NCBI GenBank assembly: GCA_017514235.1
Contig: JAFWKK010000011.1
Location: 1 to 64,000, forward strand
From: Kiritimatiellia bacterium
GTDB lineage: Bacteria > Verrucomicrobiota > Kiritimatiellia > RFP12 > UBA1067
Reading direction: 5' to 3'
DNA length: 64,000 nucleotides
Positions 1 through 7,837 of this stretch are shown here, one piece after another. Positions within the stretch are counted from its first letter, which is position 1, and the number at the start of each line of letters is the position of its first letter. Under the pieces are notes generated by a model. The model made no database searches. It saw nothing but the letters and a program-made list of their open reading frames with translations, and was not told where the DNA came from. A program made the position numbers and the translations under genes.

Positions 1-30
1 CAGATGGAGTTCGAGCTGCTTTCGGGGTAG
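1..30 (+). CDS. possible 3' end of a CDS cut by the window edge
   Basis: Reading from base 1 in frame 1 gives nine residues (QMEFELLSG) and a TAG stop at 28-30. This could be the tail of an upstream gene, but nothing in nine residues identifies it and the frame is not independently supported. Between here and 153 I see no gene. Confidence 0.2.
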   Translation, partial: QMEFELLSG

Positions 31-153
31 ACTTAACCGCTTCCGCAACAAGCATGGCCGCAAAACCTTCGGAATTCCGCAAAAACCGCGCGGGCCTTTC
101 CGAGGGCTCGACAGCGTTTCCCAAAGGTGGGGATATTCCAGCTGACTTGGCGA

Positions 154-183
154 TTGCCAGCGTGCCGTCGGATTTGGTATAAT
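154..183 (+). promoter_or_regulatory. promoter of the PAS gene (leaderless)
   Basis: A -35-like TTGCCA at 154-159, an 18-nt spacer and an extended -10 TGG-TATAAT at 175-183. The ATG at 192 begins 8 nt after the -10, so transcription should start at or within a nucleotide or two of the start codon. Confidence 0.8.
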
Positions 184-191
184 TTGCGGCG

Positions 192-908
192 ATGCCACTA
201 TTTGTTCCAAAGGATAGACGTTCGCTCTTCCGCCAGTTTCTGGCTGGAATGTACGATGCCGTCGTCATCACCGATCCCAACGGGCACATCATCGAGATCA
301 ACCCGCGGACGGTGGAGTATTTCGGCTATGAGTTTGACGAGGTCCTCGACAGGCCTGTGTCCGTTTTCATACCCGGCCTGAAGCAGGACGTGGTACTCCG
401 CATCCGGAAGGGGCTGGAGGGCGACCGTCACGTGGTGATTGACGCCAACGGCCTGTCGAAGGACGGGCGTAAGGTCGCCTGCGAGGTGGCCGTGTCGTCG
501 ATAGACCTGATGAACCCTGGCGACCTGATCTTCACGATCCGCAACATCGAGCGGCGCCGCGCCTACATGAACGCCTTCCGCGCTAAGGCCAGCGCGTTCC
601 AGGTTGCGCAGTCGGCGCTCTTCGCCTGCGATGCCGACGGGCGCATCTGCGAGGCTAACGACGCCTTTCTTGAGATGTTCGGCCTTGAGGGTCTCGAGGA
701 CGCCAGGCGTCATGTGTTCTCAGATTTCATGGCTGACGATCCTCTGCCGGCGAACTTCCGCAAGGCGCTTGCTGGAGAGACCACGGTCACCGGCATAGTC
801 GCCGAAGGCGACGGCGACGACCGTGAGGAGGTCGACATCGTCCTGGCGCCAAACCTGCATGGCCGCAAGGTCAACGGGGTTGTCGGCAGCCTTCTGCAGA
901 AGGGCTGA
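192..908 (+). CDS. PAS-domain sensory protein without an output domain
   Basis: 238 residues. Two PAS modules are visible. The first, about residues 10-120, has the typical motif AVVITDPNGHIIEINPR. The second, about 130-235, has ALFACDADGRICEANDAFLEMFG. A short helical linker rich in Arg joins them. No kinase, GGDEF, HTH or methyl-accepting region follows, so it probably senses a ligand or redox state and passes the signal through protein contact (inference). The start is set by the promoter ending 8 nt upstream; there is no Shine-Dalgarno. The next gene begins 2 nt after the stop, suggesting co-transcription. The cytoplasmic location follows from the lack of any membrane segment. Confidence 0.8.
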   Translation: MPLFVPKDRRSLFRQFLAGMYDAVVITDPNGHIIEINPRTVEYFGYEFDEVLDRPVSVFIPGLKQDVVLRIRKGLEGDRHVVIDANGLSKDGRKVACEVAVSSIDLMNPGDLIFTIRNIERRRAYMNAFRAKASAFQVAQSALFACDADGRICEANDAFLEMFGLEGLEDARRHVFSDFMADDPLPANFRKALAGETTVTGIVAEGDGDDREEVDIVLAPNLHGRKVNGVVGSLLQKG

Positions 909-910
909 CG

Positions 911-1834
911 ATGCGCCGTGCGCCCCAGCGACTTTCGGGCATCGTCTCGCTGACGGTCGGGCGTTCCGATCCTGCCGTACTTCAGGATTTCCTGTCACGC
1001 CGTTTCTCGCTTTCGCGTCGCGCGGCAAAGGCGATGATCGACGGGCGCAGCGTTTGGGTGAACCGGTCGTGCGTATGGATCGCAGGCTACAGGCTCCGCG
1101 TCGGCGACCGGATCGAGCTGCCTGAACGCGTCGTGCGCGGCGCAAAGGAGCAGGGGAAGACGTCGCGGACCGCCCCGGAGCGGGCGGCGATTCCTGCGAA
1201 GCGCCACGTGCGCGTTCTCTGGCGCGGCGACCGCTACCTGGTCTGCGACAAGCCGGCCGGAATGCTCAGCTGCGGCTCGCCGGACTCGGTCGAGGAGATT
1301 CTCCGCGGGCAGGAGTCGCTGCCGGGGCTGGTTGCGGTGCATCGCCTGGACCGCGACACGACGGGGTGCCTTATGTTCGCCCTGGACGATGCGGCGCTCC
1401 ATGCGGCGATTGAGGTATTCAAGACGCATCGCGTGGCGAAGACATACAACGCGATAGCCGTGGGACGCTTCCAGCACTTGCATCAGACGGTCGATTCGCC
1501 GGTTGACGGGCAGCCGGCCGTCTCGCGGATCACGCGGGAGGCTGTCTCGGCGGACGCCTCGTTTCTTCGCATACGCATCGAGACGGGGCGGACCAACCAG
1601 ATAAGGCGGCATCTTGCGTCCATACGCTTTCCCATCGTCGGCGACCGCACCTTCGGGCTGAAGTCCGCACGCGACCCGCGGCTCATGCAGGTGCCGCGTC
1701 AGATGCTTCATTCTTCTTCGATCGAGATGCCGAATCCGCTTGAACCCGGCAGTTCCATCAAGGCTCATTCGCCGCTACCCGCCGACTTCCGTGCCGTGCT
1801 GCGCCTCTTCGGCATGGGCAAGCGCAGGCCTTGA
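911..1834 (+). CDS. RluA-family 23S rRNA/tRNA pseudouridine synthase
   Basis: 307 residues, the usual size for the RluA/RluC/RluD group. An N-terminal S4 RNA-binding domain (about 25-70, FLSRRFSLSRRAAKAMIDG) is followed by the catalytic domain. The family motif HRLDRDTTG is at about 144-152, with the catalytic Asp in HRLD; the later RTNQIRRHLA motif is also present. It isomerises specific uridines to pseudouridine in structured RNA; which RNA cannot be told from sequence alone. It starts 2 nt after the PAS gene stop, so it probably shares that gene's leaderless transcript. Confidence 0.92.
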   Translation: MRRAPQRLSGIVSLTVGRSDPAVLQDFLSRRFSLSRRAAKAMIDGRSVWVNRSCVWIAGYRLRVGDRIELPERVVRGAKEQGKTSRTAPERAAIPAKRHVRVLWRGDRYLVCDKPAGMLSCGSPDSVEEILRGQESLPGLVAVHRLDRDTTGCLMFALDDAALHAAIEVFKTHRVAKTYNAIAVGRFQHLHQTVDSPVDGQPAVSRITREAVSADASFLRIRIETGRTNQIRRHLASIRFPIVGDRTFGLKSARDPRLMQVPRQMLHSSSIEMPNPLEPGSSIKAHSPLPADFRAVLRLFGMGKRRP

Positions 1835-1899
1835 GCCCGCGTTCGCCGTCTCAATCCGGTTTTCTGGCTTCCGCCGCCATTGCGCCACTGGTGTCATTA

Positions 1900-1908
1900 T
1901 GCTAGAAT
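1900..1908 (+). promoter_or_regulatory. extended -10 of the zinc dehydrogenase gene
   Basis: TGC-TAGAAT at 1900-1908, one mismatch from the window's consensus. The in-frame ATG at 1916 follows after 7 nt, giving a leaderless arrangement. Confidence 0.7.
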
Positions 1909-1915
1909 ATCATGC

Positions 1916-3289
1916 ATGAAAGCAAAGGCATGGAGGCTTTATGGCGCGCGTGACGCGCGCCTTGAGGACATTGAACTTGAATCAGCCGGCGACGAGGGAA
2001 TCGTCGTCGAGCTCGTTACCAACACGATCTGCCTGAGTGACTACAAAGGCGTGACGCTGGGAACCGGACATAAGCGCGTGCCGCGCGACATCGCGACGCG
2101 TCCCACGATGTTCGGCCACGAGGTGTCGGGCATCGTCCGCGAGGTCGGCACGAAGTGGAAGGACCGGTTCCATGTCGGTCAGCACGTCGGGCTTCAGCCG
2201 TCGCTGAACATTCCTGGACACGAGCTTGAGACCGTCGGCTATGCCTGGCATACGATCGGCGGCGAGACGACTCACGTTTACCTTCCATCCATCGTGATGG
2301 AGATGGGGTGCCTTCTGCCGTATGACGGCGACGCGTTCTTCAAGTGCTCGCTGGCGGAACCGATCTCGTGCATCGTCTCCGGATTCCGCACGAACTACCA
2401 TAACGCATTCTGCTCGCACGACCTGGAGGGCGGTATCGTCGAGAAGGGTACGATGCTCTTGATGGCCGGCTGCGGCGCGATGGGCCTCGGCTGCATCGAC
2501 ATAGCGTGCCATTCTCCGGAGAAGCGTCCGAGGCGTCTCGTCGTCACAGACATCGACGATGCGCGGCTAAAGCGGGCGGCGCGCATGTTCGGCATGGCGT
2601 ATTCTGACGGACGCGCCGACGGCACGGTGAACGGCGTGGAGGTGCATTTCGTCAACGTGAAGGACATGGCCGATCCGGTGAAAGGGCTGAAGGCGTACAA
2701 CCTTGCGGACGACGCGCGCGCCGACAACCCTACGTCCACCGGCGGCGGCTACGACGACATCTTCCTCTTCGCGGCGGTGCCGGCGCTCATCACGCAGTGT
2801 TCCGACCTGCTGGGCTTCGGCGGCTGCCTCAACTTCTTCGCCGGGCCTACCGACCAGCATCTGATGGCGTCGTTCAACTTCTACAACGTCCATTACATGA
2901 TGCACCACGTCGTCGCCAACTCCGGCGGTGACGTGAAGGACATGGCCGATTCCGTTGACTGGATAGGAAAGGGCCTTCTCCACCCGGAGGTCATGATCAC
3001 GCACGTGGGCGGACTCGACTCCGCCGCGCAGGCGACGCTCGACATGCTCAAGGTGCCGGGCGGCAAACGTCTCGTCTATACGCATGTCAACATGCCGATG
3101 ACGGCTATCGAGGACTTTGCGGAGAAGGGCAGGAGCGACCCGTTCTACGCTGAGCTGGACCGCATCTGCTCCGCCAACAACGGGCTTTGGTGCAAGGAGG
3201 CCGAGGAATACCTTCTCGCAAACGCGCCGAAGGTGGAGATCGGCGCGCCGAAGGAGCTTGTAAAGGAGCGTGTCATCCGCCTGTCATGA
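1916..3289 (+). CDS. zinc-binding alcohol/polyol dehydrogenase, SorE-like
   Basis: 457 residues of the medium-chain dehydrogenase fold. A GroES-like N-terminal half carries the ICLSDYKG and FGHEVSG motifs, where family members bind catalytic zinc. A Rossmann half carries LLMAGCGAMGLGCID, about residue 180. The long sequence and the SDYKG signature resemble L-sorbose-1-phosphate reductase (SorE) rather than simple alcohol dehydrogenases, so a sugar-phosphate or polyol substrate is likely but not certain. The start at 1916 is chosen because the -10 box lies 7 nt upstream; a longer in-frame start at 1880 would lie upstream of the promoter. Monocistronic as seen. Confidence 0.8.
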   Translation: MKAKAWRLYGARDARLEDIELESAGDEGIVVELVTNTICLSDYKGVTLGTGHKRVPRDIATRPTMFGHEVSGIVREVGTKWKDRFHVGQHVGLQPSLNIPGHELETVGYAWHTIGGETTHVYLPSIVMEMGCLLPYDGDAFFKCSLAEPISCIVSGFRTNYHNAFCSHDLEGGIVEKGTMLLMAGCGAMGLGCIDIACHSPEKRPRRLVVTDIDDARLKRAARMFGMAYSDGRADGTVNGVEVHFVNVKDMADPVKGLKAYNLADDARADNPTSTGGGYDDIFLFAAVPALITQCSDLLGFGGCLNFFAGPTDQHLMASFNFYNVHYMMHHVVANSGGDVKDMADSVDWIGKGLLHPEVMITHVGGLDSAAQATLDMLKVPGGKRLVYTHVNMPMTAIEDFAEKGRSDPFYAELDRICSANNGLWCKEAEEYLLANAPKVEIGAPKELVKERVIRLS

Positions 3290-3327
3290 CGGCATAGGAA
3301 CGCCAGGCCGAGCGGACGGAACAATTA

Positions 3328-3336
3328 TGGTATAAT
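3328..3336 (+). promoter_or_regulatory. extended -10 of the LolD-type ATPase gene
   Basis: TGG-TATAAT at 3328-3336 with no recognisable -35. ATG at 3344 follows after 7 nt (leaderless). An in-frame ATG at 3335 lies inside the -10 box and cannot be the start of a transcript from this promoter. Confidence 0.8.
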
Positions 3337-3343
3337 GCGCAGC

Positions 3344-3973
3344 ATGTCGATTGTCGTGCTAGGTGCTATAGACCTGAAGAAGAGGTTCAAGGTTCCCGGA
3401 CAGCGTCCGCTCGAGGTGCTGCGCGGCGTCAACTTCTCCGTCCGGCCCGGCGAGAAGGTCGCCATCGTTGGCCGTTCCGGGGCCGGAAAGTCGACGTTGC
3501 TAAACATACTCGGCGGGCTGGAGCGCCCGACGTCGGGCACGGTGACCCGTCCGGCGAACATAGGCTTCGTGTTCCAGCGCTATCACCTCATGCCCGAGCT
3601 GACCGTGCTGGAGAACGTGCTGCTGCCGACAATGGCGGCGGCGCGCCGAGTGGACGGGCCGCGCACGCGTCGCGCGACGGACCTGCTGGAACGCGTCGGG
3701 CTGGGCGGGCGCCTGAAGCACCTGCCTTCGGAGCTTTCCGGCGGCGAGATGCAGCGTGTCGCGCTTGCGCGGGCGCTTGTGACCGAGCCAGAGCTTGTCC
3801 TGGCCGACGAGCCTACTGGTAACCTTGACGCACTTACCGGCTCCGAAATCCTCCGTGTCCTGCAGGACCTCTCGGTCGGCAGTTCGGTTGCGCTTGTGCT
3901 GGTGACGCATTCGCCGGAGGCGGCTGCGATCTGCGACCGCATACTGACGCTTGAAAACGGCGTTCTCAAGTGA
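3344..3973 (+). CDS. ABC transporter ATP-binding protein, LolD/MacB type
   Basis: 209 residues. Walker A GRSGAGKST at about 43-51, Q-loop FQRYHLMPELTV, signature LSGGEMQRVALARAL and Walker B LVLADEPTGNLDA are all intact. The last is the hallmark of the LolD/MacB/FtsE branch, which powers lipoprotein release or extrusion from the inner membrane rather than import. No LolC/E-like permease is adjacent, so the partner must be encoded elsewhere. The start follows the -10 box by 7 nt. The next gene starts 28 nt after its stop and has its own ribosome site. Confidence 0.88.
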   Translation: MSIVVLGAIDLKKRFKVPGQRPLEVLRGVNFSVRPGEKVAIVGRSGAGKSTLLNILGGLERPTSGTVTRPANIGFVFQRYHLMPELTVLENVLLPTMAAARRVDGPRTRRATDLLERVGLGGRLKHLPSELSGGEMQRVALARALVTEPELVLADEPTGNLDALTGSEILRVLQDLSVGSSVALVLVTHSPEAAAICDRILTLENGVLK

Positions 3974-4001
3974 ATGAACATAATGAAAGGCTAAGGGAAG
4001 A

Positions 4002-5351
4002 ATGAGCATTCTCAAGGCATACGACATAAGGGGCGTCTACGGGCAGGACCTCGACGAGGACCTGTTCTACTCGATTGCCCGCGCCTATGCCCGGTTCGCG
4101 GGCGTGCGCGGCGGCAAGGTCGTCGTTGCGCGCGACTGCCGCAAGTCGTCCGACTCGCTCTTCGCGGCGTTTGCGAAGGGGCTGGTTGACGAGGGCGTTG
4201 ACGTTCTCGACGTAGGTCTGGCATCGACGCCGATGAGCTATTTTGCCAACGGCAGCCTCAAGGCGGACGGCTCGGTGATGATTACGGCCTCGCACAACAC
4301 AAAGGAATGGAACGGCTGCAAGCTCTGCCGTGCCAGCGCGGTTCCGATCTCCGGCGCGACCGGCATCAAGGACATCGAGAAGCTCGTAGCCGAGGGCGTA
4401 GGCGGCGAACCGCCGTGGGGCGTCGGCGAAGTGACAAAGGTCGACATCTCGGCAGAGTATGCCGCGCACGTCCGCAAGTTCGCCCACATGAAGCGTCCGC
4501 TTCATCTTACGCTTGATTTCGCAAACGGCATGGGAATCGCCGAAAGCGCGGCGTTCGCCGAGTCGGGCATTTCCTATGACGCGCTTTACGGTGACTACGA
4601 CGGGGACTTCCCGAACCACGACGCGAATCCTCTTCATGCGGAGACGCTGAAGGACCTTCAGGCGCTTGTCCGCGACAATCCCGGCAAGTACGCATTCGGA
4701 GTGGCCTTCGACGGCGATGCGGACCGCGCCGGCTTCGTCGACGAGCGTGGCGAGATAATTCCCATGGACTTCGTGACGGCGCTGATTTCGCAGGACCTTC
4801 TGGCGACGAGTCCCGGCGCCGCATGCTTCTATGACCTGCGCTCGTCGAAGGTTGTGGAGGAGACGATAGCGGCGGCCGGCGGCAAGCCGATGATGAGCCG
4901 CGTGGGACATTCCTTCATCAAGGAGCAGATGCGAGCTAACGACGCGATCTTCGCAGGCGAGCTTTCGGGCCACTATTACTTCAAGGCGAACTTCACGGCG
5001 GAATCGTCGTCGATGGCGACCTACGCGCTCGCCAACATCGTCTCTGCGAGCGACATGCCTCTCTCGGCGCTTGTCGCCCCGCTCCGCAAGTACAGCCAGT
5101 CTGGCGAGATCAACACAAAGACCGTGACCCCCCCGGCCGAGGTGCTCTCTCGCATCCGTTCGGCGTATGCGCCGAAGTTCCGTGTTTTTGAGCTGGACGG
5201 GGTGTCCGTCGACGCCTGGGATTCAGAGGGCTGGTGGGCGAACGTCCGCATGAGCAACACCGAACCGCTGGTGCGTCTCAACCTTGAAGGGCGCACACGC
5301 GAAATCATGGAGGTCAAACGCGATGAATTCCTCGCTCAGATACGCGCTTAG
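4002..5351 (+). CDS. phosphomannomutase/phosphoglucomutase
   Basis: 449 residues, typical of bacterial alpha-D-phosphohexomutases (ManB/AlgC type). N-terminal KAYDIRG, the phosphoserine loop TASHN (Ser at about 97), the Mg-binding loop DGDADR at about 237-242, and a C-terminal phosphate-binding RMSNTEPLVRLNLE are present. It interconverts mannose or glucose 6- and 1-phosphates for nucleotide-sugar and polysaccharide synthesis. A purine-rich AAGGGAAG precedes the ATG. A second copy, also near 450 residues, lies on the - strand at 46664-48010. The following lipoprotein gene overlaps its 3' end by 29 nt. Confidence 0.93.
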   Translation: MSILKAYDIRGVYGQDLDEDLFYSIARAYARFAGVRGGKVVVARDCRKSSDSLFAAFAKGLVDEGVDVLDVGLASTPMSYFANGSLKADGSVMITASHNTKEWNGCKLCRASAVPISGATGIKDIEKLVAEGVGGEPPWGVGEVTKVDISAEYAAHVRKFAHMKRPLHLTLDFANGMGIAESAAFAESGISYDALYGDYDGDFPNHDANPLHAETLKDLQALVRDNPGKYAFGVAFDGDADRAGFVDERGEIIPMDFVTALISQDLLATSPGAACFYDLRSSKVVEETIAAAGGKPMMSRVGHSFIKEQMRANDAIFAGELSGHYYFKANFTAESSSMATYALANIVSASDMPLSALVAPLRKYSQSGEINTKTVTPPAEVLSRIRSAYAPKFRVFELDGVSVDAWDSEGWWANVRMSNTEPLVRLNLEGRTREIMEVKRDEFLAQIRA

Positions 5352-6462
5352 CGCGACGCTGGCGGCGCTGGCGCTGTCCGGATGCACTCCGAAAGACGGC
5401 GCGAAGGAGCTGGAGCAGGGACGTGCGGCCTACGACCTGCGCGACCTGAAGAGGGCCGAGAAGCTCTTTGAGAAAAGCGTCGCCTTTTCGCCAGAGAACG
5501 TGGATGCGCTCGTATGCCTGGCCCGCGTCAAGCTGGACCTCGGCGAACCGGAGGCGGCTCGGGAATGGATCGGCAAGGCCGCGGTTCTCGCGGGCGGCGA
5601 CGTCGACGTGCGTATGGTCCAGGCCCATGTCGCCTGGGTCTTGAAGGATTATGCTGTCGCGGCCAAGCTGTTCGCCGGCATTGCGGATGACGCCGCACTT
5701 TCGCCAGAGGTCCGCGCCCAGGGATGGGCGGGCCTTGGCGTCGTGGAGATGGCTCGGGAGAATCCGGACATTGCGCGGTGTGCCTTTTTCAGGGCCATCA
5801 GGCTGGACCGCCGCACCGCCGCAGCCTGGTATCATCTCGGGCTTTTGTACAGGGACGCCTTTGGATACCAGGAGGCGGCGCTCGAGCAGTTTGAGATATT
5901 CGTCCGCCTTGAGGCAGCGGCGAGTCCGCGGGTCCAGAAGGTCCAGCGCAACGTGATTCCAAAGATAAAGGAGACGATCTCTCGCGAAGCAGCCGCCCGT
6001 CCGGGCGTAGCCAAGCGCGACAGCGCAGCGTGCGCTACGGAAATTACCCGCGCAACGGCAGCGTTGAAGAAGAACGATTTCCGCACGGCTCGCCAGCGCT
6101 ATCAGGCGGCCGTCGCAGCCGATCCCCTGAGCTATCCCGCCGCGCTGGGCCTGGCCAAGGCGTGGCTCAAGACGGATGCGACGAAGGCCGGGCAGGCGAA
6201 GGCCTTGGAGAGCTATCGGCACGCCTGCACGCTGCGTCCGGGCGCGATTTCCACCTTCCTGGAGGCCGGTGTGCTCGCCTACAAGATCGGCATGTACGCG
6301 CAGGCCGTGGAGATTTATTCCCGCGCCGTGGCGGCAGACCCTGCGTCGTTCGATGCGCTCGACGGGCTGATCCGCGCGCTGCGGCGCGTCGGCGGGCGGA
6401 CTAAGGACGCGCAGGCCTACCAGCTCTACCGCGAGTCGATTACGGCAAGCCGCAAGAAGTAG
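5323..6462 (+). CDS. TPR-repeat lipoprotein
   Basis: 379 residues. The N-terminus is a lipoprotein signal with lipobox LALSGC, the Cys at about residue 20; this fixes the start at 5323, preceded by GGAGGTC. Tetratricopeptide-like repeats run from about 25 to 200 and again from about 240 to 365 (patterns such as AAWYHLGLLYRDAFGYQEAALEQF). It probably acts as a periplasmic or outer-membrane scaffold; no enzymatic residues are seen. It overlaps the upstream mutase gene by 29 nt and the downstream CvpA-like gene starts 3 nt after its stop, so translation is probably coupled. Confidence 0.85.
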   Translation: MNSSLRYALSATLAALALSGCTPKDGAKELEQGRAAYDLRDLKRAEKLFEKSVAFSPENVDALVCLARVKLDLGEPEAAREWIGKAAVLAGGDVDVRMVQAHVAWVLKDYAVAAKLFAGIADDAALSPEVRAQGWAGLGVVEMARENPDIARCAFFRAIRLDRRTAAAWYHLGLLYRDAFGYQEAALEQFEIFVRLEAAASPRVQKVQRNVIPKIKETISREAAARPGVAKRDSAACATEITRATAALKKNDFRTARQRYQAAVAADPLSYPAALGLAKAWLKTDATKAGQAKALESYRHACTLRPGAISTFLEAGVLAYKIGMYAQAVEIYSRAVAADPASFDALDGLIRALRRVGGRTKDAQAYQLYRESITASRKK

Positions 6463-6465
6463 CCG

Positions 6466-6864
6466 ATGCAGCTTCTGCCGGCAGACTACGGTATCGCGTG
6501 CCTCACGCTCGTGCTGGCGGTCACCGGGCTTTTCCGGGGATTCTCCGGAACTCTAGCCTTCCTGCTTGCCACGGCGATTGCGACGCTTGCCGCAGGCTTC
6601 GGCTGGTCATGGTCCGGCACGGTTTCCGACGTTATGTGGCTCCGCGCCGCCGGCGTGCTTGTGGCGACGCTGCTCACGTTCGGCCTCGTGCGTCTTGTCG
6701 TGAAGAAAATCGTGAAAGGGCTGCTTGCGCAGCCTGCTGACGCCGTGTTCGGGCTGTTGGTCGGTGCACTGGCCGGCGCAATGCTCGTCGTCGGCTGGGC
6801 TTGGTCGGGAATGTACCTGGAATATTCCGCCCTTGCCAGGGAGGCAGCAGCATATGTCAGATGA
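6466..6864 (+). CDS. CvpA-like small membrane protein
   Basis: 132 residues with four hydrophobic segments, about 8-28, 30-48, 60-80 and 95-118. The layout and the FGLLVGALAGAMLVVGWAW stretch resemble the CvpA/colicin V production family. The biochemical function of CvpA proteins is not firmly known; they contribute to envelope homeostasis in several Gram-negatives. The gene sits 3 nt after the TPR lipoprotein and overlaps the sigma factor gene by 11 nt, so it may belong to an envelope-stress operon (inference). Confidence 0.65.
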   Translation: MQLLPADYGIACLTLVLAVTGLFRGFSGTLAFLLATAIATLAAGFGWSWSGTVSDVMWLRAAGVLVATLLTFGLVRLVVKKIVKGLLAQPADAVFGLLVGALAGAMLVVGWAWSGMYLEYSALAREAAAYVR

Positions 6865-7342
6865 CGAGCTGATGGCGGAGGCGAGGAAGTTAGAGCAGAA
6901 TCTGCTGAACTTCTTCTGGCGCCAGGGCGTTTCACATTTTGAGGGCGAGGACCTCGTGCAGGAGACGTATGTGCGGCTGTGGAAGTACCGTCGCGAATAC
7001 GAGCCTTCGGCGAAGCTCTCGACCTTCCTCTTCCTGCTGGCGCGGCAGGTGCGCATCGATGCGCTACGCCGTCAGGCGCGCCGCGAACGCAGGGAGGAGC
7101 AGTGGGGGCGTGAGCAGCCGACCGTGCAGCCGCCGCCGGAAACCTGCGCAAAGGAGGACGTGCGCTGGGCGGTCGCGCAGCTTACCGATCCGCTTCGTGA
7201 AGTCGTGGAACTAGGGGTCTTTCAGGATTTGCCTTACGCAGAGGTGTCGGCGATTCTGGGGATTCCGGTGGGAACCGTGAAGTCGCGCATGTCGAACGCG
7301 ATCAAGAAGTTGAAGGAGGTGCTGGATGACAAGGGATCTTGA
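6854..7342 (+). CDS. ECF-type RNA polymerase sigma factor
   Basis: 162 residues with region 2 (GEDLVQETYVRLWKYRREY, about 30-50) and region 4 (LPYAEVSAILGIPVGTVKSRM, about 125-147) and no regions 1 or 3, the layout of extracytoplasmic-function sigma factors. It directs RNA polymerase to a small regulon after release by its partner. GGGAGG precedes the ATG at 6854, which lies inside the end of the CvpA-like gene. The next gene overlaps its 3' end by 17 nt and encodes a one-pass membrane protein, the usual place for an anti-sigma factor. Confidence 0.9.
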   Translation: MSDDELMAEARKLEQNLLNFFWRQGVSHFEGEDLVQETYVRLWKYRREYEPSAKLSTFLFLLARQVRIDALRRQARRERREEQWGREQPTVQPPPETCAKEDVRWAVAQLTDPLREVVELGVFQDLPYAEVSAILGIPVGTVKSRMSNAIKKLKEVLDDKGS

Positions 7343-7787
7343 CGAGACGTTGCGAGAACTCGGCGACGAATACCGTCCTGTTGTCGACCGGCTGCTGGCG
7401 GCCTACAGTCCGCCGCGCCACTTTTCCGCTCCGCCGGCTGCGCCATGCGCCGGGCGTACGGCATCCGCCGTTGCGTGGGGCGTCGCGCTTCTCGCCGCAG
7501 CGTCGCTTATGGCTTTCCTTGGCTTCGGTCTCGTGTTCCGTGACGTTGCTGCGGAGAAGGTGTACGCCGTTCGGGTCTCGGACGCGGCGCGTGAATACCA
7601 GCTTGCAGTCATTCGTGACGACAAGGCGGTGCAGGAGATGATTCGCACGCAGCGCCCCGACGGCGGCTGGGGCAGCGATTTCCTCACGCGCCGGAACGCG
7701 GAGGCGCTTCGGCTCTGCACAGGTGCGGAGGCGCAGGTCGCCTACCGCAGGGCGGCCCGTAACCTGCGACTCCGCGGCCAGCGCTGA
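7326..7787 (+). CDS. single-pass membrane protein, candidate anti-sigma factor
   Basis: 153 residues: a cytosolic N-terminal segment of about 45, one hydrophobic span at about 46-71, and an external C-terminal part of about 80 with no recognised domain. It overlaps the ECF sigma gene by 17 nt, with GGAGGTGCTGG just before the ATG, so the two are translationally coupled. Position and topology argue for an anti-sigma role, but the zinc-binding HxxxCxxC of ZAS-type anti-sigma factors is absent. Function is inferred from context only. Confidence 0.6.
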   Translation: MTRDLDETLRELGDEYRPVVDRLLAAYSPPRHFSAPPAAPCAGRTASAVAWGVALLAAASLMAFLGFGLVFRDVAAEKVYAVRVSDAAREYQLAVIRDDKAVQEMIRTQRPDGGWGSDFLTRRNAEALRLCTGAEAQVAYRRAARNLRLRGQR

Positions 7788-7837
7788 AAGCATGATGTAA
7801 TTTGCGGCAAGTGCAATCTGATTTTTTTAATTTCCGG

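Noticed and set aside
3335-3343. Start of the LolD-type gene at 3335
   Set aside because: This ATG overlaps the TATAAT box; the transcript would begin after it, so the start at 3344 is used.
7802-7837. TTG at 7802 as start of the GH2 gene
   Set aside because: It would put 12 polar residues in front of an otherwise clean signal peptide that begins at 7838.
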